In this document: in pieces, positions 1 to 6,117 of the stretch | How the letters are laid out: every line of letters starts with the position of its first letter | Numbering within the stretch: position 1 is the first letter of the stretch | NCBI GenBank assembly: GCA_947464515.1 | Contig: CANHXF010000110.1 | Coordinates: 1 to 6,197 of the forward strand | Reading direction: 5' to 3' | Source: Flavobacteriales bacterium | Lineage (GTDB): Bacteria; Bacteroidota; Bacteroidia; NS11-12g; UBA955 | Length of the DNA: 6,197 nucleotides | The notes under the pieces: model-generated | Told to the model about the DNA's origin: nothing | The model's input: the letters and a program-made list of their open reading frames with translations, nothing else | The model's database searches: none | Program-made: the position numbers and the translations under genes

Positions 1-1
1 A

Positions 2-460
2 AATGCCGAAAAAGCCGGTGTTATCGAAAAGCTCATTGGAAATATCGGTGATACCATTGCCATTAATACGGTAATTGCAGTTATTAACACAGATGCTGCA
101 CGTCCGGCTGCCGCCGAAGTCCCCGCCGCGAAAGTGGATGCGGTAAGTTCTGCTGCGCCTGTTGCTGCATCAAATACAAGTAAATCAGAGTTGGCTAGTA
201 ATGCTCCCGCAGCTGCCAATAGCAATGCCTCAGCAGAATCTAGTCATAATGCGAATGACACAGATTGGTCTTTGGTTTCCCCCGTTGCAGCTCAATTGTT
301 GCAGCAATACAATATCGCACCAAGTCAGGTCAAAGGAACGGGTGCGGGTGGACGAGTGACGAAAGTTGATGCTCTCGAGGCCATCGTGGCTTTGGGTGGT
401 GTGAAAGCGCAATCAACAAGCGGACCTCGCTCTGAGAAGCGTGAGAAAATGTCGAACTAG
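2..460 (+). CDS. N-terminal fragment of OdhB: partial lipoyl domain, linker and subunit-binding domain
   Basis: This is what translation yields if the TAG at 458-460 is obeyed. The frame enters from upstream of the window, so a GTG at 134, which is only a linker codon, should not be taken as the start. The product would carry the lipoyl arm and the E1/E3-binding domain but no acyltransferase, so it could bind partner subunits without forming the catalytic core. The linker (about 105-270) is rich in Ala, Ser and Asn, as expected for the flexible swinging-arm linker. Whether the fragment is stable is unknown. Confidence 0.6.
   Translation, partial: NAEKAGVIEKLIGNIGDTIAINTVIAVINTDAARPAAAEVPAAKVDAVSSAAPVAASNTSKSELASNAPAAANSNASAESSHNANDTDWSLVSPVAAQLLQQYNIAPSQVKGTGAGGRVTKVDALEAIVALGGVKAQSTSGPRSEKREKMSN
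458..460 (+). other. In-frame amber codon at a conserved leucine position of odhB
   Basis: Codons run ATG TCG AAC TAG CGC AAA ACC from 449. E. coli SucB and other E2 proteins have Leu here (the RLRK/NLRK motif). TTG, a common Leu codon in this gene, becomes TAG by one T-to-A change. The frame is the same on both sides (449, 461 and 509 are all in frame 2), so no indel is involved. The following base is C, a context often associated with leakier termination. The only other TAG acting in a gene here, at 6112-6114, is a proper terminator. Confidence 0.9.
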
Positions 461-508
461 CGCAAAACCGTAAGCCGTAGACTGGTAGCCGTAAAAAATG
501 AAACAGCC

Positions 509-1153
509 ATGCTTACCACTTTCAATGAGGTGAACATGAAGCCAATCATGGATTTGCGTGCGCAATACAAAAAGAAGTTTGAAGAGACCCATGGGGTTGG
601 TTTGGGATTTATGAGCTTCTTTACCCGCGCTTGCTGTATCGCCCTAACTGAGTGGAGAGCAGTGAATGCTAGCATTGATGGGGAAGAAATCGTTTATCAT
701 GATTATTGCGATATTTCAATTGCGGTGAGTGCGCCCAAAGGTTTGGTGGTTCCCGTGATTCGCAGCGCAGAAAATTTGTCGTTGGATGAAATCGAAAAAG
801 AAGTAAAACGCTTGGCAACCAAAGCCCGCGATAATAAATTGAGTTTGGATGAGATGACGGGTGGAACGTTTACCATTACCAATGGTGGCGTTTTTGGCTC
901 TATGATGAGTACCCCGATTATCAATGCCCCTCAAAGTGGAATTTTGGGAATGCACAATATCGTTGAGCGTCCTGTGGTTGAAAACGGCCAGATCGTGATT
1001 CGCCCTATGATGTATTTGGCATTGAGCTACGATCACAGAATCATTGATGGTCGCGAAAGTGTGAGCTTCCTTGTCCGAGTAAAGCAATTGCTTGAAAATC
1101 CAGAAATGATGTTCGATGGCAAAAAGCCTCAAGAACGCGTTTTGGGATTGTAA
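509..1153 (+). CDS. C-terminal fragment of OdhB: 2-oxoacid dehydrogenase acyltransferase catalytic domain, 214 codons
   Basis: This reading applies if ribosomes re-initiate after the TAG. ATG 509 is the first ATG in frame after the stop, 48 bases on, and it is an internal Met in intact homologues ([11 protein letters not shown]), not a natural start. I see no Shine-Dalgarno before it. The product keeps all the catalytic motifs: GFMSFF, the substrate/CoA region around [13 protein letters not shown], and the active-site His and Asp of DHRIIDG at residues 176 and 180. It would lack roughly the first 18 residues of the catalytic domain, and it would lack the lipoyl and subunit-binding domains. 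The C-terminus runs about ten residues past the usual short LLLxV-type end ([18 protein letters not shown]). It could not work as a normal E2 unless it assembled with a separate lipoyl-bearing piece. Confidence 0.6.
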   Translation: MLTTFNEVNMKPIMDLRAQYKKKFEETHGVGLGFMSFFTRACCIALTEWRAVNASIDGEEIVYHDYCDISIAVSAPKGLVVPVIRSAENLSLDEIEKEVKRLATKARDNKLSLDEMTGGTFTITNGGVFGSMMSTPIINAPQSGILGMHNIVERPVVENGQIVIRPMMYLALSYDHRIIDGRESVSFLVRVKQLLENPEMMFDGKKPQERVLGL

Positions 1154-1162
1154 TTCTTCCAT

Positions 1163-1190
1163 CACCCGCCAAGCGGAGGTGCCTTATTTT
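1163..1190 (+). terminator. Candidate rho-independent terminator after odhB
   Basis: CCGC (1166-1169) pairs with GCGG (1173-1176) around the loop CAA. CAC (1163-1165) and GTG (1179-1181) extend the stem past a two-base bulge. The T-rich stretch CCTTATTTT (1182-1190) follows on the + strand. It lies ten bases after the odhB stop, in the 59-base gap between convergent genes. The stem is short and imperfect. On the - strand the sequence after the stem is not T-rich, so it would serve odhB rather than the opposing operon. Confidence 0.4.
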
Positions 1191-1212
1191 ACAATAGAAT
1201 AGCTCTGATCAG

Positions 1213-2076
1213 TTAAATAGAACTGGTCTCGAGAATACAATGGTGAACGTTTTCATGTTCAATTTCGTGCCGTACCCTGTCTTTTATCGCCTCTTGTTCC
1301 GATGCAGTCAATGTGTTATCCATCATCAGATGTGCTGTCATTGCATTTCTAGTAGTACTTAATGCCCAAATATGTAGGTGTTCGATGCTCTTTACCCCAG
1401 GAATCTGAAGAATCCGCTTTTCTACCACGGTTATGTCGATGCCCTCCGGAACCCCATCCAAACTCAATCGGAAACTCTGTCTGAAAATATTTAGCGTCCC
1501 AACCAGTATTACCAAGCATACGAGAACACCCAGTATTGGATCGATCATTTCGATGCCTGTATAGGTGATGAGTAATCCTCCGATTAAAACTGCAAGGCTG
1601 ACACCGGCATCCGCGGCCATGTGCAAAAAGGCTGATCGGGAATTGAGTTCGTTATTGCTCATGAACAGGAGTGCTGTTACCGTGTTGATCACAACACCTA
1701 CGCCAGCCACCCAACTCACCGTGCTTCCTATTGTGGGCTCAGGGTGGGAGAATCTGACATACGCTTCGTGTCCCATCGAAGTGATTGCAATAAAAAGCAA
1801 GATACAGTTCGCTAACGAAGCAAGAATGGTGGCCTTTGAAAAACCGTATGTATAAATGTTTGTGGGTTGTTTGGCCGCCATCGTAAAAGCAACCAGACTA
1901 ATCACTAAGCCAGCCACGTCGCCCAGGTTATGCCAAGCATCGGCGAGTAGTGATAAACTATTGATTTTTAATCCGTAGCCAAATTCAACAGCCACGAAAA
2001 TGAGGTTTAATGCAATTCCCCAAAGGTATTTGGGGCCCATGTTTTCTTGTGGCGCGCTATGACTGTGATTGTGCAT
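1213..2076 (-). CDS. Cation diffusion facilitator (CzcD/ZitB-like zinc exporter), 287 aa
   Basis: An inner-membrane metal/proton antiporter, probably exporting Zn2+ and possibly Co2+ or Cd2+. The length is normal for the family. The transmembrane metal site is complete: H49xxxD53 in LLADAWHNLGD (helix 2) and H152xxxD156 in HMAADAG (helix 5). I count about six hydrophobic helices, at roughly 17-35, 40-66, 82-102, 118-140, 150-171 and 178-196. A cytoplasmic C-terminal ferredoxin-like domain (about 205-287) follows, with VPEGID and HLHIWALS, typical of CzcD-type members, and ending in a His-rich VHHCILE segment. The N-terminus HNHSHS is a short His-rich metal-binding tail. The HxxxD pairs favour zinc over the DxxxD iron/manganese type. 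It is the last gene of the - strand operon, 17 bases after the SprT-like gene, with start ATG 2074-2076, no clear Shine-Dalgarno and stop TAA. The metal is inferred from motifs. Confidence 0.93.
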   Translation of the reverse strand: MHNHSHSAPQENMGPKYLWGIALNLIFVAVEFGYGLKINSLSLLADAWHNLGDVAGLVISLVAFTMAAKQPTNIYTYGFSKATILASLANCILLFIAITSMGHEAYVRFSHPEPTIGSTVSWVAGVGVVINTVTALLFMSNNELNSRSAFLHMAADAGVSLAVLIGGLLITYTGIEMIDPILGVLVCLVILVGTLNIFRQSFRLSLDGVPEGIDITVVEKRILQIPGVKSIEHLHIWALSTTRNAMTAHLMMDNTLTASEQEAIKDRVRHEIEHENVHHCILETSSI

Positions 2077-2093
2077 TGTTTGAATATGTGAAA

Positions 2094-2714
2094 TTAGCGA
2101 TTTAAGACGGGTTTACACTGCATCAGCCCGGGGACCAAGTAGATTTTGCCGGTTTTGATTTCCTGACAACGGAATCGGGTACGCATTTTTTCCAATTTCG
2201 TAAATTTTCGTCCGTCCTGTGTTTCAAACGTCTCTTGATGCGGTATTTCTTCCACCAATAGCCATTCTGTGGAGTCGTCGTAGTTCCTTAGTGTTCGTAC
2301 CAAATTGGCATCTGTACAGCTGCTGGCTTTTGGATTTTTGAGGTATCGATTTAATGCGGAATTTACATCGGTTGGCAGCAGATTCTGCTGAATGATGGGT
2401 GTACTCACCACTTGGAATTCGCGTTTCCATTCGATGCCATGGGGCGGTACGCGTGGTCCAGATTTCTCAAAGTTGACCAAGTGCGCAACTTCGTGCATGA
2501 ATGTGATCAAAAAGGCAAAAGGGTTTAAATCGCGATTGATAGAAATGCGATGACTGCTTTCGTTGGTAGGCGGACGGTAATCGCCCAGTTTGGTTAATCG
2601 GGGGTTTTTGATGCGCAATTGGATTTTGTGGTGCGACATCAAATCTGCGGCATAGTGTTCACTACCGCTGGGCAAATATTTCTGTAGAACGGGTATGAGT
2701 TGTTCCTTGTTCAA
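2094..2714 (-). CDS. SprT-like domain zinc metalloprotein, 206 aa
   Basis: A SprT-like (SPRTN/Wss1-related) putative zinc metallopeptidase. The core FMHEVAHLVNF gives the HExxH motif (H74, E75, H78), and PHGIEW supplies the probable third ligand, H92; the family pattern is HExxH followed by HG..W/F. The N-terminal part (about 1-60) has KNPRLTKLGDYRPP, then the strand SHRISINRDLN just before the catalytic helix. The C-terminal third has only scattered cysteines (C133, C183, C200), so the CxxC zinc ribbon of E. coli SprT or the DNA-targeting tail of SPRTN is not seen. The start is set at TTG 2712-2714: the TGA of lhgO is in the same frame seven codons upstream and no ATG or GTG lies between. 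An AGGAG at 2733-2729 is 14 bases before this TTG, which is longer than usual. By analogy it may act on damaged or DNA-crosslinked proteins; bacterial members are mostly uncharacterised. Confidence 0.85.
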   Translation of the reverse strand: MNKEQLIPVLQKYLPSGSEHYAADLMSHHKIQLRIKNPRLTKLGDYRPPTNESSHRISINRDLNPFAFLITFMHEVAHLVNFEKSGPRVPPHGIEWKREFQVVSTPIIQQNLLPTDVNSALNRYLKNPKASSCTDANLVRTLRNYDDSTEWLLVEEIPHQETFETQDGRKFTKLEKMRTRFRCQEIKTGKIYLVPGLMQCKPVLNR

Positions 2715-2728
2715 TTGTTGTGTCGATT

Positions 2729-2733
2729 CTCCT
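2729..2733 (-). promoter_or_regulatory. Shine-Dalgarno-like AGGAG before the SprT-like gene
   Basis: On the - strand, AGGAG overlaps the TGA stop of lhgO (2735-2733) and precedes the TTG start at 2714 by 14 bases. It is the clearest ribosome-binding sequence in the window; the other starts have none. With a TTG start it suggests translation coupled to the end of lhgO. The long spacing leaves some doubt about the exact start codon. Confidence 0.45.
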
Positions 2734-3935
2734 CAATTCAATTTTTTCATGGCGCGTTCAGCGACCTCCAACCCAATAGATAATGAGCTCGTTGCGGCTG
2801 GACTTGGTGCGTTGAGCACGTGAATGAACGAGGTGGATTCTTGGATGTAGAAATCATCGATTAGGCCACCATCTTTATCGCAAGCCTGCGCCCTAACCCC
2901 AGCCCCTGCCGGAATTAAATCGTCCTCAGTGATAGATGGAACCAACTGTTGCAGTGCCTTTACAAAGGCAGGCTTGAAGTATGAGCGATGGTATTCGCCA
3001 AGTCCAGTTTTCCAGTATTTGCTCGCAACTTTTCGGAAGCCAGCGAAAGAAATGGCATCCCAAAATTCACTCCACTTGAAATCCGTTTTCTTATAACCCT
3101 CTCTTTGGAATGCAAATACAGCATTTGGACCTGCCTCGATTTCACCACTGATTCTACGAGTAAAATGAACCCCGAGGAATGGGAAATTTGGATCAGGCAC
3201 GGGATATATCAAGTTCTTTACCAAATGTGCCTTTTCGGGTTTGATGGCGTAATACTCCCCGCGAAATGGGATGATTTTCATGTTAAGGTTTTCACCTGCC
3301 ATGGCCGCTACTTTATCGCAATAAAGCCCCGCGCAATTGATAACCAATCGGGCCTCATATCTCTCAGTATCGGTGTGAACCACAGCCCCATGTTCATTGC
3401 CAACAATCGCTTGGATTTTTGAATTTAAAATAATGTTGCCGTTGGCATTTAGGTTGATGTTTTCAGCCAACTTTACGGCAATCTGCTTGTAGTCAACGAT
3501 GCCTGTTTGGGGTACAAAAACACCTTTTATACCTACGCAATTGGGCTCGTATTGTTTGATTTCGTCTTTTGACAAAAATCGCAATCCCGATAATCCATTC
3601 TGAATTCCCCTTTGGTATAGGGCTTCTAAGCCGGCAATTTCTTCGGGTTTGATAGCGACGATTATTTTACCGCATAGATCATATTCGATATTTTGTGCTT
3701 TGCAAAAATCAATCAGCATGTCATATCCTCGCAAACAATTTTGGGCCTTGAGGCTGCCGGGTTTATAATATATTCCAGAGTGAATTACACCACTGTTGTT
3801 CCCTGTTTGATGTTTGGCAACGGCGTTTTCCTTCTCTAAAATGGTTACGGTTAAATCGGGGTTGAGTTGTAAAAGTTGGTAGGCCGTGGACAATCCCACA
3901 ATGCCTCCGCCAATGATGATGATATCGGTTTTCAT
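2733..3935 (-). CDS. lhgO: L-2-hydroxyglutarate oxidase/dehydrogenase (FAD-dependent), 400 aa
   Basis: Oxidises L-2-hydroxyglutarate to 2-oxoglutarate with FAD. In E. coli LhgO (YgaF) the electrons go to the membrane quinone pool, so a peripheral inner-membrane location is likely. The N-terminal Rossmann dinucleotide fold is IIIIGGGIVGLSTAY (G9, G11, G14), with the ribose-binding acid E34 in ILEKE. HQTGNNSGVIHSGIYY (42-57) is characteristic of the LhgO/L2HGDH group, as are PFRGEYY (223-229), YPVPDPNFPFLGVHFTR (244-260), GPNAVFAFQREGY (269-281), GVRAQA (346-351) and APSPAATSS (376-384). Length is close to the bacterial enzyme and all motifs look intact. Start ATG 3933-3935 begins directly before the dinucleotide fold; stop is TGA. 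It follows the DUF2851 gene by 16 bases. Other DAO-superfamily members (glycerol-3-phosphate dehydrogenase, sarcosine oxidase) fit these motifs less well. Role inferred: repair of L-2-hydroxyglutarate made by malate dehydrogenase side activity, or use of it as a carbon source. Confidence 0.93.
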   Translation of the reverse strand: MKTDIIIIGGGIVGLSTAYQLLQLNPDLTVTILEKENAVAKHQTGNNSGVIHSGIYYKPGSLKAQNCLRGYDMLIDFCKAQNIEYDLCGKIIVAIKPEEIAGLEALYQRGIQNGLSGLRFLSKDEIKQYEPNCVGIKGVFVPQTGIVDYKQIAVKLAENINLNANGNIILNSKIQAIVGNEHGAVVHTDTERYEARLVINCAGLYCDKVAAMAGENLNMKIIPFRGEYYAIKPEKAHLVKNLIYPVPDPNFPFLGVHFTRRISGEIEAGPNAVFAFQREGYKKTDFKWSEFWDAISFAGFRKVASKYWKTGLGEYHRSYFKPAFVKALQQLVPSITEDDLIPAGAGVRAQACDKDGGLIDDFYIQESTSFIHVLNAPSPAATSSLSIGLEVAERAMKKLN

Positions 3936-3951
3936 TGCTAGTTCAACAAAG

Positions 3952-5250
3952 TTACGATTCCTGTTTCATGAATGGAACATTGATTATCGCATCGCCAATT
4001 AAACATTGTGCACATTTCAATGGCTTACAATACAATTGATGCTGCGCGATCAGGGATTGACTCCATTCAGAGTTGGATTTGGGTGGTTTGCAGCGGTGAA
4101 AGGCCGACATTTTTTTTGTCGTTGTATTCGTTTCCGATGGGATCGCAGATCGTAATTGCTCGGCCGCAATTTGGAATTCGGGTTTGTGGGTTTCCGTTGC
4201 CAGGGTGTTCCAGAGCGGGATTAACCCATTTAGGATGACCTTTTTTGCGTGCTCCTTGCCGTTGTTGGGGTTGTGCTTCTCGGATAGTTTGCCTAGTTCG
4301 TAGTGTTTGTCCCAATACGCACTTAGATTAGATTGAAATCCCTTTTTCGTAATAGTTTCGATGGTTTCTAGGTTCGGTTGGTTGAAAAATTGCGATAATT
4401 CTCCTTTGATCTGAAAGAGCCAACTGCCAAATTGAGCCAGCCGAATCGGGGCGAATGATGGGGGTCTGACTTGTCGGTTATTCCATTGCAAATAATCAAG
4501 CGAATTGACATCGAACTTAATGACTTGGTATTGAAAAGTTTTTTTCAGCGATTCAAGATAGTCGTCGTGTTTAGTTATCGCCAATAGGCCACTGGTTCCG
4601 AGCAGATAGGCAATGATTTCGTTTTCTGATTTGGCTCGTAAAATGAGTGATTTTTTTACCGATTTACAAATGTCGATGCAGTTGTGTTGGTTTGCTTTGC
4701 CAATCCAGGCCGACATAAATGCATACAGTGCGGTGAGCCACCAGTCTTGATTGAGTTGATTGTGCGCATGGATCAGCCGTTCCATTTTCCCTTTAGTTCT
4801 TTGGGTCAATGCCAATTGCAATTGTTGCGTCAAGAGGCTCTCCGATATCGCTGTGATTTGTTGGTCGCAAGGCAGCGATGGTGCCGAATTAAATTGGGTC
4901 AAGTTGAGTTTTGATACCCTTGATTTTATAGAAATACAGGGGATGGGGTCTTTACTTTGGGTGAAACAGGGTCGATCATTTTGCCAAACAACATGTAGGA
5001 TTACGCCATTGTATCTGGGGTCTGTATGGTGGTTGTGAACATACCAATCGCTGGCGTTGACATGGATTTCAATTGCTCCAAAACAATGGATTCCGTTGAT
5101 GACGACTTCGGCGTTTAGAAAGTCGGGCCCATTTTGATTATTCCATTCCCCTTGATTTATGATTTGTAATGGCTGACCATTATCGGTGGCTAGATACTGT
5201 GGCTGAAAAGCCAATTTCTCCCAAATGCGTTGCAATCCAAACTCTTTCAC
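3952..5250 (-). CDS. DUF2851 family protein, 432 aa, possible PD-(D/E)XK-like fold
   Basis: A member of the Bacteroidota family DUF2851, with no established function. The N-terminal domain (about 1-110) carries the family hallmarks: GPDF (41-44), GAIEIHVNASDW (58-69), NHHTDPRY (73-80) and NGVILHVVW (81-89). The central helical region contains RPPSFAPIRLAQF (262-274), also typical. The C-terminus has a cysteine cluster, YCKPLKCAQCLIG (C408, C413, C416), with another cysteine at C387. No signal peptide or membrane segment is seen, so it is probably cytoplasmic. The start is GTG 5248-5250: a TGA lies in frame two codons upstream, and the resulting MKEFGLQRIW matches the family's N-terminus. No Shine-Dalgarno is visible. 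It is the first gene of the four-gene - strand operon; stop TAA, 16 bases before lhgO. The GPDF...EIH arrangement resembles a PD-(D/E)XK nuclease core with His for Lys; that is my inference from motifs only. Confidence 0.9.
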   Translation of the reverse strand: MKEFGLQRIWEKLAFQPQYLATDNGQPLQIINQGEWNNQNGPDFLNAEVVINGIHCFGAIEIHVNASDWYVHNHHTDPRYNGVILHVVWQNDRPCFTQSKDPIPCISIKSRVSKLNLTQFNSAPSLPCDQQITAISESLLTQQLQLALTQRTKGKMERLIHAHNQLNQDWWLTALYAFMSAWIGKANQHNCIDICKSVKKSLILRAKSENEIIAYLLGTSGLLAITKHDDYLESLKKTFQYQVIKFDVNSLDYLQWNNRQVRPPSFAPIRLAQFGSWLFQIKGELSQFFNQPNLETIETITKKGFQSNLSAYWDKHYELGKLSEKHNPNNGKEHAKKVILNGLIPLWNTLATETHKPEFQIAAEQLRSAIPSETNTTTKKMSAFHRCKPPKSNSEWSQSLIAQHQLYCKPLKCAQCLIGDAIINVPFMKQES

Positions 5251-5394
5251 GGCTCAAAGATGTTAATGCGTTTTGTGAAATAAAAATGGGTTTGCTTTCT
5301 TTGGTGATCTTTGCAAAACGTCAATTTTGTGTTGGAAATAATGCAACAACCTCAGTATTTTACAACATCTTGCCTTAATTTTGTTTTCTAGGTC
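5251..5394. promoter_or_regulatory. Divergent intergenic region between the DUF2851 operon and the glycosyltransferase
   Basis: These 144 AT-rich bases separate the two divergent starts and must hold the promoter for the - strand operon, unless that is internal to the glycosyltransferase gene. It contains the palindrome TTTGCAAA (5310-5317), a weak inverted repeat TGTTG/CAACA (5330-5334 and 5344-5348, nine-base loop) and the TAnnTTTG match listed separately. For the - strand, the best -7-like match is CATCTTTG (5262-5255), one base off consensus and only four bases before the GTG start. I see no small ORF or RNA gene in it. Confidence 0.45.
5376..5383 (+). promoter_or_regulatory. Bacteroidota-type -7 promoter element before the glycosyltransferase gene
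   Basis: TAATTTTG matches the Bacteroidota sigma consensus TAnnTTTG exactly and ends 11 bases before ATG 5395. No convincing TTTG -33 element lies about 19 bases upstream, where there is only a TTTT run at 5358-5361. If used, transcription would begin a few bases before the start codon and give an almost leaderless mRNA. Chance matches to this short motif are expected a few times in a window this size. Confidence 0.3.
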
Positions 5395-6114
5395 ATGAGC
5401 ATCAAAAAACTATCTATTGTAATTCCAGCTTATAATGAAGCGAAGACGATTCATCGTATATTAAATAAGGTTGGAGAGGTAACGCTTATTGATGGGATTG
5501 AGAAAGAGATCATAATTGTAAATGATTGCAGTACCGATGAAACGGAGGTTGTTTTGGCGGATTATGCAACGAATCATCCACAGCTAGGGTTGCAGATTTT
5601 TCATCACGAAATTAACAAAGGAAAGGGCGCGGCGCTGCATACTGGAATTGCCAAGGCCACCGGCGATGTCTTGATTATTCAAGATGCTGATTTGGAATAC
5701 GATCCCAATGAATTTAATATTTTGTTGAAGCCAATCGTTGATGGGTTTGCTGATGTTGTTTACGGAAGTCGTTTTATTGGCGGAAAGCCACATAGAATTC
5801 TCTTCTTTTGGCATTCTTTGGGGAATAAAATGCTGACGTTTATGAGCAATGTAACGACCAATTTGAATCTCACGGATATGGAAACATGCTACAAAATGTT
5901 CCGTACGGAGATGGTTCAAGGCTTGACATTAAAGGAGAAAAGGTTTGGTTTTGAGCCAGAGGTGACGGCCAAGATAGCAAGGGTTGAGGGTGCGAGGATA
6001 TATGAGGTGGGAATTAGTTATTACGGACGGACATTCGCCGAGGGCAAGAAAATTGGTTGGAAAGACGGATTTAGGGCCATTTATTGCATTTTAAAATACG
6101 GGTTATTTAAATAG
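5395..6114 (+). CDS. Family 2 glycosyltransferase, DPM1-like (polyprenyl-phosphate sugar transferase type), 239 aa
   Basis: A GT-A fold glycosyltransferase that would move a sugar from a nucleotide sugar, probably GDP-mannose or UDP-glucose, to a polyprenyl phosphate or a glycan/lipid acceptor at the cytoplasmic face of the inner membrane. Motifs in order: [14 protein letters not shown] (6-19), [11 protein letters not shown] (40-50, with nucleotide-binding D44), [12 protein letters not shown] (74-85), the metal-binding DxD motif [11 protein letters not shown] (94-104; D97, D99), VVYGSRF (121-127), [11 protein letters not shown] (160-170), [11 protein letters not shown] (184-194) and [17 protein letters not shown] (209-225). 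It is a single catalytic domain without the C-terminal membrane helices of GtrB/ArnC-type enzymes. Start ATG 5395-5397 is right before the first strand; the stop TAG is at the usual family end. The next gene starts three bases later in the same frame, so the two are probably co-transcribed and translationally coupled. The donor and acceptor cannot be told from sequence. Confidence 0.92.
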   Translation: MSIKKLSIVIPAYNEAKTIHRILNKVGEVTLIDGIEKEIIIVNDCSTDETEVVLADYATNHPQLGLQIFHHEINKGKGAALHTGIAKATGDVLIIQDADLEYDPNEFNILLKPIVDGFADVVYGSRFIGGKPHRILFFWHSLGNKMLTFMSNVTTNLNLTDMETCYKMFRTEMVQGLTLKEKRFGFEPEVTAKIARVEGARIYEVGISYYGRTFAEGKKIGWKDGFRAIYCILKYGLFK

Positions 6115-6117
6115 AAA

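Larger units (their letters stand above)
2..1153 (+). pseudogene. odhB (sucB): 2-oxoglutarate dehydrogenase E2 (dihydrolipoyl succinyltransferase), 5'-truncated by window, one internal amber stop
   Basis: E2 transfers succinyl from a lipoyl arm to CoA and forms the cytoplasmic core of the 2-oxoglutarate dehydrogenase complex in the TCA cycle. One frame is open from base 2 to the TAA at 1151-1153, apart from a TAG at 458-460. Domains in order: the C-terminal half of a lipoyl domain (about 2-105; the lipoyl lysine should lie a few codons upstream of the window), an Ala/Ser/Asn-rich linker (about 105-270), a peripheral subunit-binding domain (about 275-400, with VSPVAAQLL and KGTGAGGRVTK), and the catalytic domain (about 430-1153). 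The family is set by [36 protein letters not shown] and the active-site motif [12 protein letters not shown] (His 1034-1036, Asp 1046-1048). These are OdhB/SucB signatures rather than pyruvate dehydrogenase E2. The reading is [15 protein letters not shown] where relatives have a leucine at the stop. Oddity: TEWRAVNAS has Arg where E2 enzymes nearly always have Pro (FPAVN). Identity is very secure; whether it is functional is open. Confidence 0.93.

Noticed and set aside
134..460. A separate small gene starting at GTG 134
   Set aside because: The frame is open upstream to the window edge and encodes lipoyl-domain sequence, so GTG 134 is an internal linker codon of odhB.
458..460. General reassignment of TAG to an amino acid in this organism
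   Set aside because: The glycosyltransferase ends at TAG exactly where its family normally ends, and the next gene starts three bases later. TAG therefore acts as a normal stop at least there.
716..1165. 149-codon open frame on the - strand across odhB
   Set aside because: It lies wholly opposite the strongly conserved E2 catalytic domain, and its translation shows no recognisable family. It is a shadow frame.
2988..3422. 144-codon + strand open frame opposite lhgO
   Set aside because: It is antisense to intact LhgO motifs such as PFRGEYY, has no own promoter or ribosome site, and shows no family resemblance.
3947..3954. TAACTTTG on the - strand, an exact TAnnTTTG match 11 bases before the lhgO start
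   Set aside because: No -33 element is present, it overlaps the DUF2851 stop inside a tight operon, and a few chance matches are expected in a window this size. An internal promoter is possible but unsupported.
4008..4315. Overlapping open frames on both strands within the DUF2851 gene
   Set aside because: The DUF2851 frame carries the conserved residues and continues through the region. The alternative translations look like composition artefacts.
5330..5348. Inverted repeat TGTTG/CAACA as an operator
   Set aside because: The arms are five bases with a nine-base loop, a level expected by chance in AT-rich intergenic DNA.
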